From Micromonospora acroterricola (GTDB taxonomy: Bacteria > Actinomycetota > Actinomycetes > Mycobacteriales > Micromonosporaceae), in NCBI RefSeq assembly GCF_003172955.1, contig NZ_QGKR01000303.1, positions 62,001-126,000 on the forward strand: a DNA stretch of 64,000 nt, in the 5' to 3' direction. Positions 17,472 to 26,600 of the stretch are shown piece after piece; the stretch's first letter is position 1, and the number at the start of each line of letters is the position of its first letter. The notes below the pieces were generated by a model that was not told where the DNA came from, searched no databases, and was given only the letters and a program-made list of their open reading frames with translations. The translations under genes and the position numbers were made by a program.

Positions 17472-17788
17472 TCACCGTCACCGACGGCACGTTCGCCGAG
17501 CTGGTGCTGGCCAGCGACCGGCCGGTGGTGGTCGACTTCTGGGCGGAGTGGTGCCCGCCCTGCAAGGCGATCGAGAAGAGCCTCGCCGAGCTGGCCGGGG
17601 AGTTCGGCGACCGGATGGTCGTGGCCAAGCTCAACTCCGACGAGAACCCGGAGGCCACCCGGCGCTACGGCGTCATGTCCCTGCCGACGCTTCTGGTGTT
17701 CCGCCGGGGCGAGGTCGTCGGTTCGACCGTGGGATCCCGGCCGAAGACCCACCTCCGGCAGATCCTGACCACACAGGCCGACCTGTAA
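17441..17788 (+). CDS. trxA: Thioredoxin
   Basis: A 115-residue thioredoxin with VVVDFWAEWCPPCKAIEKS holding the redox centre WCPPC (Pro-Pro instead of the usual Gly-Pro), the cis-Pro in YGVMSLPTLLVFRRGE and the expected length for a single domain. It starts inside the merR gene in another frame; GGAGG lies nine bases upstream of the ATG at 17441. The thioredoxin is likely induced by its overlapping MerR regulator. The WCPPC centre occurs in some actinobacterial thioredoxins and would alter redox potential. Confidence 0.92.
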   Translation: MSQDTQTSSLVTVTDGTFAELVLASDRPVVVDFWAEWCPPCKAIEKSLAELAGEFGDRMVVAKLNSDENPEATRRYGVMSLPTLLVFRRGEVVGSTVGSRPKTHLRQILTTQADL

Positions 17789-17792
17789 CGGG

Positions 17793-18344
17793 TCAGCGGC
17801 GGCTGAGCTCCGCCTCGAGTCGCTGGATGAGCGTCTTGCGGGCCTTGCCGTCGCGCTCCCGCCGCAGGGCGGCCCTGAGCTGGCGCGTGTCGAGGCCACG
17901 GACCAGCTTGGCCGCCTCGGCGACCGACATCTCCGACATTCGTCCGGCCGTCGTGGCGTCCCGGCGGGCTCGACTGGCCGGCCCCGTGTTGGCCACGAAC
18001 TGCCTGCCGGTTCGCGACGCCCTCCGCTTCTTGGTGTCGGTGGCGCGCTTCTCGTCCTCGGACAGCTCCTCCCAGGCCTTCTTCGGCAGGTAGCGACTGG
18101 TGGTGTCGCCGTGCCGGGCCCGGGTGTCACCCTCCCTGGTCTGCCAGTCCTCGGCGCCCCACCGTTGCAGGGACTTCTGCCGCTCGTCCTTGGGGCCCAG
18201 GAATCCCCCGCCGCGCCTCTTGTACTCCTGAGTGACCATTTGTGACTTCCGCGCCGACCACTGCCCCGGTCTGCCGCCCTTGTCGGAGGCCTTGATCTCT
18301 TCCTTGATCTGCTCTCTGAGCTCGGGTTTCGTGTACCGCGCCAT
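17793..18344 (-). CDS. Highly charged DUF5872-type protein
   Basis: A 183-residue, very basic protein beginning MARYTKPELREQIKEEIKAS and continuing with GGRPGQWSARKSQMVTQEY, YLPKKAWEELSEDEKRATD and TKKRRASRTGRQFV. I recognise this pattern as the DUF5872 family, reported in bacteria and giant viruses with no known function; the basic character suggests nucleic acid binding. The C-terminal ~50 residues (RGLDTRQLRAALRRERDG) are helical and look like a separate short domain. The stop is four bases from the thioredoxin stop, in convergent orientation. No clear Shine-Dalgarno. Confidence 0.7.
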   Translation of the reverse strand: MARYTKPELREQIKEEIKASDKGGRPGQWSARKSQMVTQEYKRRGGGFLGPKDERQKSLQRWGAEDWQTREGDTRARHGDTTSRYLPKKAWEELSEDEKRATDTKKRRASRTGRQFVANTGPASRARRDATTAGRMSEMSVAEAAKLVRGLDTRQLRAALRRERDGKARKTLIQRLEAELSRR

Positions 18345-18393
18345 GAACGGCAGCTACCCCGGACCGCCGCGCCTATGCCTCCCGCGCGGCGCC

Positions 18394-18424
18394 TTGACCT
18401 CAACCTCACACGAGGTTCTAGCCT
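18394..18424 (+). promoter_or_regulatory. MerR-type promoter of the ABC exporter gene
   Basis: TTGACC (18394-18399) and TAGCCT (18419-18424) are exactly 19 bases apart. The spacer contains a perfect dyad AACCTC-acac-GAGGTT (18402-18417). This is the arrangement used by SoxR/TipA/BmrR-like regulators to switch on drug-efflux genes. Confidence 0.7.
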
Positions 18425-18442
18425 GCTACGCGGAGGTACGGC

Positions 18443-20338
18443 ATGAGCATGGAAGTGACCGCGTGGATGTCTCTGCACCACGCGATGAACGCGCAGGACG
18501 AACGACCACTGTCCCGGGCCACCCTGAAGCGCATCGCGCGGTTCGCGCGGCCACACCGTACCTTGATCATGAGGTTCCTGCTGTTGAGCGTGGTGACGGC
18601 GGTCCTCACGGTGGCGGCGCCGGTTCTCGCCGGTCGGGTGGTCGACGCGATCGTCGACGGCGCCGACAGCGGCATCGTGATCCGGTTGGCGGTGCTGATC
18701 GCGGTGATCGCCCTGGCCGAAGCCGGCCTGGGTCTGGTGACGCGGTTCCTGTCCGCCAGCATCGGTGAGGGCCTGATCGTCCAGCTGCGGACAGCCGTCT
18801 TCGACCACGTCCAGCGCATGCCGGTGGCGTTCTTCACCCGGACCCGTACGGGTGCGCTGGTCAGCCGCTTGAACAACGATGTGATCGGCGCCCAGCGGGC
18901 CTTCAGCGACACCCTGTCGGGTGTGGTCGGCAACGCCGTCACACTGGTCCTGACGCTGGCGGTCATGCTCAGTTTCTCGTGGCAGATCACGCTGCTGGCG
19001 CTCGTACTGCTGCCCATCTTCGTCCTCCCGGCCCGGCGGATGGGTTCGAGGCTCGCCCAGTTGCAGCGCGAGGCGGCCGAGCACAACGCGGCCATGAGCA
19101 CCCGGATGACCGAACGTTTCTCCGCACCCGGCGCGACGCTGGTCAAGCTGTACGGGCGGCCGGCCGAGGAGTCGGCCGAGTTCGCGGCGCGGGCACGACG
19201 GGTGCGCGACATCGGCGTCCGCACCGCCATGCTCCAGTGGGTCTTCATCACCGCGCTCACCGTCGTCGGCTCGCTGGCGCTGGCCCTGGTCTACGGGCTG
19301 GGCGGCGTCTACGCCCTGCGGGGCAGCCTCGACGCCGGCACCGTGGTCGCACTCGCGCTGCTCCTGTCCCGCCTCTACGCGCCGTTGACGTCGCTGGCCA
19401 GCGCCCGGGTCGAGGTGATGAGCGCGCTGGTGAGCTTCGAGCGGGTCTTCGAGATCCTCGACCTCAAGCCGCTGATCCTCGACAGTTCAGACGCCCGGCC
19501 GCTTCCCGACGGGCCGGTCGCCGTGGAGTTCGACTCGGTACGGTTCGGCTACCCGTCGGCCGACAAGGTGTCGCTCGCGTCGTTGGAGGATGTGGCGAAG
19601 CTCGATGCGCGCGGGGGCGAGGAGGTGCTGCACGGCGTATCGTTCCGCGCCGAGGCGGGGCAGATGGTCGCCCTCGTCGGCTCCTCCGGAGCGGGTAAGT
19701 CGACGATCGCTCAGCTCGTGCCACGCCTGTACGACGTCGAGGACGGCGCAGTGAAGCTCGCCGACGTGGACGTCCGCGACCTGTCGGCCGAGTCGATCCG
19801 AGCGGCACTCGGTGTGGTGACCCAGGACGGGCACCTGTTCCACGAGAGCATCCGGGCCAACCTGGCGTTCGCTCGGCCGGACGCGACCGAGGACGAGATG
19901 TGGGACGTCCTGCGGCGGGCCCGGCTCGACGCCCTGATCCGCTCACTTCCGGATGGGCTCGACACCGTCGTCGGTGAACGCGGGTACCGCCTGTCGGGCG
20001 GGGAACGGCAACGGCTCACCATCGCGCGGCTGCTACTGGCCCGTCCCCGGGTGGTCATCCTCGACGAGGCGACGGCGCATCTCGACTCCACCTCGGAAGC
20101 CGCCGTGCAGGACGCCCTCGCCGAGGCCCTGGCCGGTCGAACGAGTGTGGTCATCGCGCACCGGCTGTCCACCATCCGCGCGGCCGACCAGATCCTCGTC
20201 ATCGAGGACGGGCGCGTCGTCGAACGCGGGCGGCACAGCGACCTGCTCGCCGCCGGTGGCCGGTACCAGGAGTTGTACCGCACCCAGTTCGACCAGGACG
20301 AGCCGTCGGTCCCCAAGGAGCGCGTCGCCACCGTCTGA
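18443..20338 (+). CDS. ABC multidrug/lipid exporter half-transporter
   Basis: A 631-residue permease-ATPase fusion. Six membrane helices span residues ~35-310, with VAFFTRTRTGALVSRLNNDV as first coupling region. The ATPase has Walker A VGSSGAGKST near 412, signature YRLSGGERQR near 516, Walker B VVILDEATAHLD near 537 and VIAHRLSTIRAAD as H-loop. An insert of ~20 residues (SADKVSLASLEDVAKL) before HGVSF is typical of this MsbA/MDR-like subgroup. GGAGG precedes the ATG by seven bases. The upstream MerR-type promoter suggests drug- or redox-induced efflux. Substrate unknown. Confidence 0.9.
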   Translation: MSMEVTAWMSLHHAMNAQDERPLSRATLKRIARFARPHRTLIMRFLLLSVVTAVLTVAAPVLAGRVVDAIVDGADSGIVIRLAVLIAVIALAEAGLGLVTRFLSASIGEGLIVQLRTAVFDHVQRMPVAFFTRTRTGALVSRLNNDVIGAQRAFSDTLSGVVGNAVTLVLTLAVMLSFSWQITLLALVLLPIFVLPARRMGSRLAQLQREAAEHNAAMSTRMTERFSAPGATLVKLYGRPAEESAEFAARARRVRDIGVRTAMLQWVFITALTVVGSLALALVYGLGGVYALRGSLDAGTVVALALLLSRLYAPLTSLASARVEVMSALVSFERVFEILDLKPLILDSSDARPLPDGPVAVEFDSVRFGYPSADKVSLASLEDVAKLDARGGEEVLHGVSFRAEAGQMVALVGSSGAGKSTIAQLVPRLYDVEDGAVKLADVDVRDLSAESIRAALGVVTQDGHLFHESIRANLAFARPDATEDEMWDVLRRARLDALIRSLPDGLDTVVGERGYRLSGGERQRLTIARLLLARPRVVILDEATAHLDSTSEAAVQDALAEALAGRTSVVIAHRLSTIRAADQILVIEDGRVVERGRHSDLLAAGGRYQELYRTQFDQDEPSVPKERVATV

Positions 20339-20355
20339 GGAAGGCCGTCGTGCCA

Positions 20356-20386
20356 CCGCCCGCCACGGCGCACCCGTGGTGGGCGG
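20356..20386. terminator. Bidirectional hairpin
   Basis: A 13-bp stem (20356-20368 with 20374-20386, one G-T pair) and five-base loop lies between the convergent ABC exporter and PepSY genes. Confidence 0.7.
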
Positions 20387-20399
20387 CGGCACCGGGTGG

Positions 20400-20927
20400 T
20401 CAGTCGTCGTCGCCGGACTTGTCGTCGTCATCGTCGTCCCGGTCGTCGTCGTCGCGGTCGTCGCCGTCGTCGTCGACCGACTCCTGCTCGGCCTTGAGCA
20501 CCGTGCCGTTGTCCCGGTCGACGTCCACCTCGTGCTCGGTGTCGCCGGCGACGATCTCGACGCTCCAGACCGGCCGCCCGTGCTCCTGCTCGGCCTCCAC
20601 CTCGACGATCTGGCCCCCGCCGGCCCTGGCGAGCGCGATCTCGCCTGCGCGCTGCTGGTCGACCGCCCCGCCGGCCGGGGAGGGGCCGGTCGTCGGCGTG
20701 CCGCTGGAGGGCGTCGCGCTCGACGGCGTACCACTGGTGCCCGGCGCGGGGTTGGTGGCGCTGTCGTCCGGTGCGTCCGTGGCCGTCGGATCGACGGTGG
20801 CGGCGGCGAGTGCCGTGCCGGTGGCCCGCGAGTCGCCGGCGGCGCTGACGCCCACGGCGACCCCGGCCACGGCCAGCACCGCCGCCCCGCCGACCGACGC
20901 CAGGAGCAGAGAGCTGCGCTTCATCAT
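20400..20927 (-). CDS. Exported PepSY-domain protein with Asp-rich tail
   Basis: A 175-residue protein: signal peptide or single anchor (MMKRSSLLLASVGGAAVLAV), a Pro/Thr/Ser-rich linker, then one PepSY domain (AGEIALARAGGGQIVEVEAE, VWSVEIVAGDTEHEVDVDRD) and a C-terminal tail of about 25 mostly Asp residues that could bind Ca or other divalent ions. PepSY domains often restrain extracellular proteases or sense the envelope. ATG 20927 follows AGGAAAGGTGG. It lies 71 bases downstream of the kinase gene and has its own regulator motif just upstream (20997-21013), so it is probably a target of that system. Confidence 0.8.
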   Translation of the reverse strand: MMKRSSLLLASVGGAAVLAVAGVAVGVSAAGDSRATGTALAAATVDPTATDAPDDSATNPAPGTSGTPSSATPSSGTPTTGPSPAGGAVDQQRAGEIALARAGGGQIVEVEAEQEHGRPVWSVEIVAGDTEHEVDVDRDNGTVLKAEQESVDDDGDDRDDDDRDDDDDDKSGDDD

Positions 20928-20996
20928 GGTGTCCACCTTTCCTCGGTTGTCGACTCCGAGGATCGGCCGGATCGGGATAGCGGCGCGCTGTGCGGA

Positions 20997-21013
20997 CGCT
21001 AAGGCCGGGTTAA
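20997..21013 (-). promoter_or_regulatory. Candidate OmpR-type regulator site before the PepSY gene
   Basis: On the minus strand the sequence TTAACCCGGCCTTAGCG overlaps the last codons of the kinase gene and precedes the PepSY gene by about 70 bases. It differs by one base from the site at 23067-23083. The halves TTAACC and TTAGCG are 11 bases apart, the spacing of OmpR/PhoB direct repeats. Confidence 0.65.
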
Positions 21014-22333
21014 GCCCTGCTCTGCGGACCTGGGCCCGCCGTCGGTCACCGGGCCCTCGGGCGACGGCGGTCCCAGCCGGAGCAGCACCTGCGCGCCACC
21101 TTCCGGACCGGTCCGCAGCTCCAGCCGACCACCGCCGGCCTGGGCGGCACGCCGGGCGATGTCCAGGCCGAGGCCCGTCGACCCGGCCGGGCTGGTGCCC
21201 CGCCGAACCACCCCGACAGGCATCCCCGGGCCCTCGTCGGTGACGGTGAGCAGCACCTGGTCCGCGTCCCGGGCGAGCCGGACGGCGAACGGGGTGCCGT
21301 CGGGGGTGTGCGCGAAGACGTTGCCGAGCAGGGCGTCCACGGCGGCCGCCAGGTCGTCGGCGGGCACACCGACGGGAAGCGGGCCGGGCGCCAGGTCGAG
21401 GCTGACGGCCCTTCCGGTGTCCTCGGCCAGCACCGACCAGAACGCCACGCGGTCGGCGACGATCGTCGCCGCGTCCGAGGCGGCCGCCGCCGTCACCGGC
21501 GAGCGGCGCCACCGGGCCTGCCGGATCAGCCCGGTGACCGCCCGTTCGAGCCCGTCCGCGGCGGCGGTGATCCGAGCGGCGTCGTCCGGGTCGCGCAGCG
21601 ACTCCGCCTCCAGGCGCAGCGCCGTCAACGGCGTACGCAGCCGGTGCGACAGGTCGGCGACCTGCTCCCGCTCCTGCATCAGGAGCACCTGGATCCGGCC
21701 GGCCAGATGGTTGAGCGCGCCGGCCACCTCGCGCAGCTCCGCCGGGCCGGCCGGGACGACCCGGGCGTCCAGCTCCGCGTTCGCGAGGCGGTTCGACACC
21801 GCGGAAAGTTCACTGATCGGCCGGACCAGGGTGCGCGCCAGCCGGTCGGCGACCAGCAGCCCGATCAGCACCAGGACCACGCCCAGCAGCGCCAGCACCA
21901 GCCACGCCCGGGTCACCCCGGCGGTCAGCTCGTCCCGGGGGACCTCGATCCGGATCACCCCGGTGCCGTCCGCCCGGCCCTGCACGGCGATGACCACCTC
22001 CCGACCGGCAGCCGACTCCCCGGTGAGGCTCTGCCCGCGCGCCGCCAGGGCCACCGCGGGTGTACGGGGCACCGGGGCGCCGAGCACCGTCCCGTCCGGC
22101 AGGAACACGCTCACCAGTCGGCCGGACTCCGCGGCGAGCTGCTCGACGGTGACCCGGATCGTCGCCGCGTCGGCGGTGCCGACCACCGGCACCAGGCTCT
22201 GCGCGTCGGCGGTGGCCCGGACCGTGGCCCGGTCCTCGGCGACGGTGCGGACCAGCAGCGCGAGCGGCACCAGGAACGCGATCAGGGTGAGGACGCTGAC
22301 CGCCGCGACCAGCAGCGCGAGTCGCGCCCTCAC
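20999..22333 (-). CDS. Two-component sensor histidine kinase
   Basis: A 444-residue membrane kinase: TM1 at residues ~5-28, an extracytoplasmic sensor of ~120 residues, TM2 (WLVLALLGVVLVLIGLLVA) near 150-170, HAMP, a HisKA helix with the phospho-His in VADLSHRLRTPLTALRLE (near 228), and an HATPase domain with GNVFAHTPDG as N-box and DEGPGMP / GSTGLGLDIARR as G-boxes. GTG 22333 overlaps the regulator stop by four bases. It should phosphorylate the OmpR-type regulator encoded just upstream. The signal is unknown, but the PepSY target hints at envelope stress or cations. Confidence 0.92.
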   Translation of the reverse strand: MRARLALLVAAVSVLTLIAFLVPLALLVRTVAEDRATVRATADAQSLVPVVGTADAATIRVTVEQLAAESGRLVSVFLPDGTVLGAPVPRTPAVALAARGQSLTGESAAGREVVIAVQGRADGTGVIRIEVPRDELTAGVTRAWLVLALLGVVLVLIGLLVADRLARTLVRPISELSAVSNRLANAELDARVVPAGPAELREVAGALNHLAGRIQVLLMQEREQVADLSHRLRTPLTALRLEAESLRDPDDAARITAAADGLERAVTGLIRQARWRRSPVTAAAASDAATIVADRVAFWSVLAEDTGRAVSLDLAPGPLPVGVPADDLAAAVDALLGNVFAHTPDGTPFAVRLARDADQVLLTVTDEGPGMPVGVVRRGTSPAGSTGLGLDIARRAAQAGGGRLELRTGPEGGAQVLLRLGPPSPEGPVTDGGPRSAEQGLTRP

Positions 22334-23025
22334 GGCTTCGCCCCCGGCGCCTCCAGCCGCACTCCGACGCCACGCACGGTGTGCAGGTAGCGGGGCTCCA
22401 GGGCGCTCTCCCCCAGCTTCCGGCGCAACCAGGACAGGTGCACGTCGACGGTCTTGTCCGCGCCGCCGTACGGGATCTGCCACACCTCGGTCAGCAGCTC
22501 GCGCTTGGTGACCACCTGACCCGGCCGTCCGGCGAGGTGGTGCAGCAGGTCGAACTCGCGGGGCGTCAGCTCCACTGTCACCCCGTCCAGGGTGACCTGT
22601 CGGGCCCGGGGGTCGATCCGCAGCCCGCCGACGACGAGCGACGGGTCCGCCGCCCCGGCTCCGGAGGACCCCCGCCGGAGCACCGCCCGCGCCCGGGCGT
22701 CGAGCTGCGCCGCCGTGAACGGCTTGACCACGTAGTCGTCGGCGCCCGCGTCGAGCACCCGGACGATCTCGGTCTCGTCGTCGCGGGCGGTGGCCACGAT
22801 GACCGGCACCGAGCTGACCGCGCGCAGCATCCGCAGCAGCTCGCGGCCGTCCAGGTCGGGCAGTCCCAGGTCGAGCACGACGAGGTCGGGCCGGTCGTCG
22901 AGCGCGTCGCGGAGCCCGGCCATCGCGGTCGAGGCGGCCGCCACCGCGTGGCCGCGTTCCCGCAACGCCCGGATCAGCGGTGTACGGATCGTCAGGTCGT
23001 CCTCGATGAGCAGCAGGCGGGCCAC
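22330..23025 (-). CDS. OmpR/PhoB-type response regulator
   Basis: A 231-residue regulator with a receiver (MARLLLIEDDLTIRTPL; phospho-Asp in LVVLDLGLPDLDG near residue 51; Lys in YVVKPF near 100) and a winged-helix DNA-binding domain (VELTPREFDLLHHL, then TVDVHLSWLRRKLG). GTG 23025 begins the receiver. No Shine-Dalgarno is seen, and TAGCCT lies about seven bases upstream, so a leaderless transcript is likely. The paired sites at 23067 and 20997 are the probable binding sites. Confidence 0.92.
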   Translation of the reverse strand: MARLLLIEDDLTIRTPLIRALRERGHAVAAASTAMAGLRDALDDRPDLVVLDLGLPDLDGRELLRMLRAVSSVPVIVATARDDETEIVRVLDAGADDYVVKPFTAAQLDARARAVLRRGSSGAGAADPSLVVGGLRIDPRARQVTLDGVTVELTPREFDLLHHLAGRPGQVVTKRELLTEVWQIPYGGADKTVDVHLSWLRRKLGESALEPRYLHTVRGVGVRLEAPGAKP

Positions 23026-23066
23026 AGCTGGCAGGCTAGCCGCTGCGACCGGGCGCGGGGCGCGCG

Positions 23067-23083
23067 TTAACCCTGCCTTAGCG
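23067..23083 (+). promoter_or_regulatory. Candidate OmpR-type regulator site in the divergent promoter
   Basis: TTAACCCTGCCTTAGCG stands between the regulator gene (-) and the secreted-protein gene (+), 42 bases upstream of the regulator start and 45 upstream of the other. Two half-sites TTAACC/TTAGCG recur every 11 bases. It matches 16 of 17 bases of the site before the PepSY gene. Confidence 0.65.
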
Positions 23084-23127
23084 TGGGGATGTGCCGCCGA
23101 CAACCCTGGATCGGGGATAGTCGGGGG

Positions 23128-23583
23128 ATGGGCCGTCGTTCGATCCTCGTCGCCGCCGGGTGGGTGGCCACCGCCGCCGCGGCCACCCTCATCGGGTTGG
23201 GCGCGATCCAACTCGTCGGGGAGAGCATCACCGGCACCCCGGGTGGGGTGCGCAGCGAGGTGGAGATCGAACGGGCCCTCGCCTCGCCCGAGCCGACGCC
23301 CGCCGGAACGACGGATGCCGCGCCGGGCACGGCCAGCGCCACGCCGTCCGCCAGCCCCGGGGTACGCCGGGGGTTCGCCACGGCGGGCGGCACGGCCGTG
23401 GCCGAGTGCGGCGCCGGTGGGGTACGCCTCGTCTCCTGGGCGCCCGCACAGGGCTACCGGGTCCGGGACGTGGACCGGGGTCCGGACGACGACGTCGAGG
23501 TCACGTTCGAGGGGTCGGCCGGCGAGTACGAGCTGAAGGTGCGCTGCATGGGCACGGAGCCGGTGTCCGTCCCCGACGACTGA
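23128..23583 (+). CDS. Membrane-anchored exported protein of unknown function
   Basis: A 151-residue protein with an N-terminal hydrophobic anchor (MGRRSILVAAGWVATAAAAT, then LIGLGAIQLVG), a Pro/Thr/Ala-rich linker and a C-terminal ~65-residue domain with two cysteines (AVAECGAGGV and LKVRCMGTEP), which could form a disulfide outside the cell. I recognise no family. ATG 23128 is chosen over an upstream ATG at 23083 because GGGGG precedes it and the anchor begins there. It is divergent from the two-component genes with the shared motif between, so it is likely part of the same regulon. Confidence 0.65.
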   Translation: MGRRSILVAAGWVATAAAATLIGLGAIQLVGESITGTPGGVRSEVEIERALASPEPTPAGTTDAAPGTASATPSASPGVRRGFATAGGTAVAECGAGGVRLVSWAPAQGYRVRDVDRGPDDDVEVTFEGSAGEYELKVRCMGTEPVSVPDD

Positions 23584-23640
23584 CCCACCCCACACTCCGG
23601 GATCACGGCGCAGAATGCCGATGCGGTGGGCAGACGATGG

Positions 23641-23673
23641 ACGTGGCCGGCACGGAAACCGTGCCGGCCACGT
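23641..23673. terminator. Perfect 15-bp hairpin
   Basis: Arms 23641-23655 and 23659-23673 pair perfectly around an AAA loop. It lies between convergent genes and can terminate both. Confidence 0.85.
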
Positions 23674-23686
23674 CGTCGGTGGTGGT

Positions 23687-26600
23687 TCAGCTGGTGTACG
23701 CCTCCATCTCCCAGAGGGAGTGCCCGTACCCGGTGCCCCGGGCGGTGCCGTAGATCCGCAGGTAGCGGCCGTTGGCGCCGAGAGCCGTGTGCTCGTCCAC
23801 GCCACCGTCGGCCCCGGTCACCGTCTTCACGTTGGTCCAGGTGGTGCCGTCGTTGGAGGTCTGGATGATGTACGAGCTGCTGTAGGCGGCCTCCCAGTTC
23901 AGCTTGACCCGACCGATCGCGGTCGGGCTGCCGAGGTCGACCCGGATCCACTGCGGGTCGGAGAACGTGCTCGACCAGCGGGTGGTGAGGCTGCCGTCCA
24001 CCGCCTGGGCGCCGGACACGTCCGCCCCCTCGTTGCTGGACGTCAGCGTCGGCTTGTTCGACAGCAGGTTCGTGGCGGGGCCGGTGGGGCCACCGGTGCC
24101 GCCGTACACCTCGAACTCGAACAGGGAGTAGCCCCAGGCGGTGCCCCGGGTGGTGCCGGTGAGCCGGACGTACCGGCCGGAGCCGGTCAGCCCGGTCAGG
24201 TCGTCCACGCCGCCGTCGCCGCCGGTCACCGTCCGGACGGTGGTGAAGGTGACCCCGTCCGTCGAGGTCTGGATCTGGTACCCGCTGCCGTACGCCGCCT
24301 CCCAGGTCAGCTTGACCCGGTTGATGGCGTACGTGGCGCCGAGGTCCACGTCGATCCACTGCGGGTCGCCGAACGCGCTGCCCCACCGGGTGCCGGGCAC
24401 GCCGTCGAACGCGTTGGCCGCGACGTACGCGCCCTCGAAGCTGGACGCCCGAGCGGGCTTGCCCTGGGCCAGGTTCGCGCCCGGCGGGTTGGGGTCCGGA
24501 CCGGGTCCGCCGGGGCTGCCGGAGAGGGTGAACTCGTCGATGTCGAACCACGGGCCGGCGCCCTTGAAGACCAGGAACAGCGTCCGGGTGCCGGTCGGGG
24601 CGGTGACCCCGCCGGTGACCGTGGCGAAGTTGGCGTACCCACCGGTGGGTACGACGGTGGCCGAGCCGACCAGCGGCCCGGTGGGCGAGTCGACCCGCAG
24701 CTCCAGCGTGCCGCCGCCGCCGGCCGGGGCGCCGACCCGCGCGCTGAATGACTGGACGCCGGTCAGGTTGTACGGGCGGAACGAGATCCAGTCGTTGTTG
24801 TCGACGTACCCGACCGCGGCGCCACCGTGCCCGGCCGCCCCGGCGACGATCTGGATGCCGGACGAGTCACCGAAGTGCTCGGCCTGGCGCACCCGCGGTT
24901 GCAGGACCGCCTGGGTGTGCGTGGTCAGCGCGGGTTGGCCACCCCCGCCCAGGTCGGTGTACTCGGCGTCGATGATGCCGAAGATGTTCGCCGCGGTGTC
25001 GTGCTCGCCGTCGGCCGAGGTCTGGATGACCCCGGTGCAGCCCTGCACGCTGCCGAGCTGGTGGCCGTGCGAGTCGTGCCCGAGGACGTAGTTCACCTTC
25101 ACCCGGGCGCAGTTGATCGCACCGTCCTGGGCGTCGGTGACCGTGACGGTGAACGGCACGGCGTCCCCGAAATTGAACGTCTGCCCGTTCAGCGGGGTGT
25201 TCACGGTGACCACCGGCGCGCTGTTGCCGACGGTGACGACCACGCTCGCGGTGGCCGTCTTGCCGGTGGTGTCCCGGACCGTCAGCGTCGGACTGCGGGT
25301 CCCGTTGGTGGTGTACGTGAAGCTCGGGTTCGCGGCGGTCGAGTCGGTGGTGCCGTTGTTGTCGAAGTCCCAGGCGTAGGTGAACGGGTCACCGTCCGGG
25401 TCGAGGGTGCCGGCCGACGAGAAGGCCACGGTCAGCGGCGCCGTGCCACTGGTCGGGGTGGCCGAGACGACCGCGACCGGCGCTCTGCCCTCGCGGGCGT
25501 ACTCGATGCGGTACAGCGCCGAGTTGGCGTCGCCGTTGAACCATCCGGTGCCGTAGTCGAGCACGTAGAGCGCGCCGTCGGGACCGAACTCCATGTCCAT
25601 GACCTGGGTGCCGGTCCAAGGGAACGGGTTGATCTTCAACGGTTGGCCGGCCGGGTCGAGCTTGATGTTCTTGATCCAGCGGCGGCCGAACTCACCGGCG
25701 AAGTAGGTCCCGTCGTAGTACTCCGGGAACGCCACCGGGGAGGTGTTGTTCGGGTTGTACCGGTACACCGGCCCGCCCATCGGGGACAGGCCGCCGCCGG
25801 TGAACTCGGGCGGGGAGCCGGAGCCGCCGTACGGCAGCCACGCCGGGACGGCCGGCGGCAGCTGGGTGATGCCGGTGTTGTTGGGCGAGTTGTTGACCGG
25901 CCCGCCGGCGCAGTCGAACTTCGGCCCGGACGGCCCGGACGGGAAGGTGTAGTCGTTGTACGCGTCGTTGCGGGCGGTGCAGTACGGCCACCCGTAGAAG
26001 CCGGGCCGGTCGATGCGGGCGAACTCGACGTTGCCCGCCGGCCCCCGGTTCGGGTCGGCGGTGCCCGCGTCAGGCCCGTAGTCACCGAGGTAGACGATGC
26101 CGGTTGCCCGGTCCACGCTCATCCGGAACGGGTTGCGGAAGCCCATCGCGTAGACCTCCGGGCGAGTCCGCGCGGTGCCCGGGGCGAACATGTTGCCGGC
26201 CGGGATCGTGTAGCCGCCCGCCGCGCTCGGCTTGATGCGGAGCACCTTGCCGCGGAGGTCGTTGCTGTTGGCCGAGGTGCGCTGGGCGTCGAAGGCCGGG
26301 TTCCGGCCGGCCCGCTCGTCGATCGGGGTGAACCCGGCCGAGTCGAACGGGTTGGTGTCGTCACCGGTGGACAGGTACAGGTTGCCGGCCGCGTCGAAGT
26401 CCATGTCACCGCCGACGTGGCAGCACATGCCCCGGCTGGTCGGCACGTCCAGGACCAGGGTCTCGCTGGCCAGGTTGATGGTGTTGTCCGCGTTCACGGT
26501 GAACCGGGACAGCCGGTTGACGCCGTTCCAGACGGCGAAGTCGGCCGGGGTGCCGGTGGCCGGCGCGCCACCGCCGGGCGTGCTGAGCGGTGGCGCGTAG

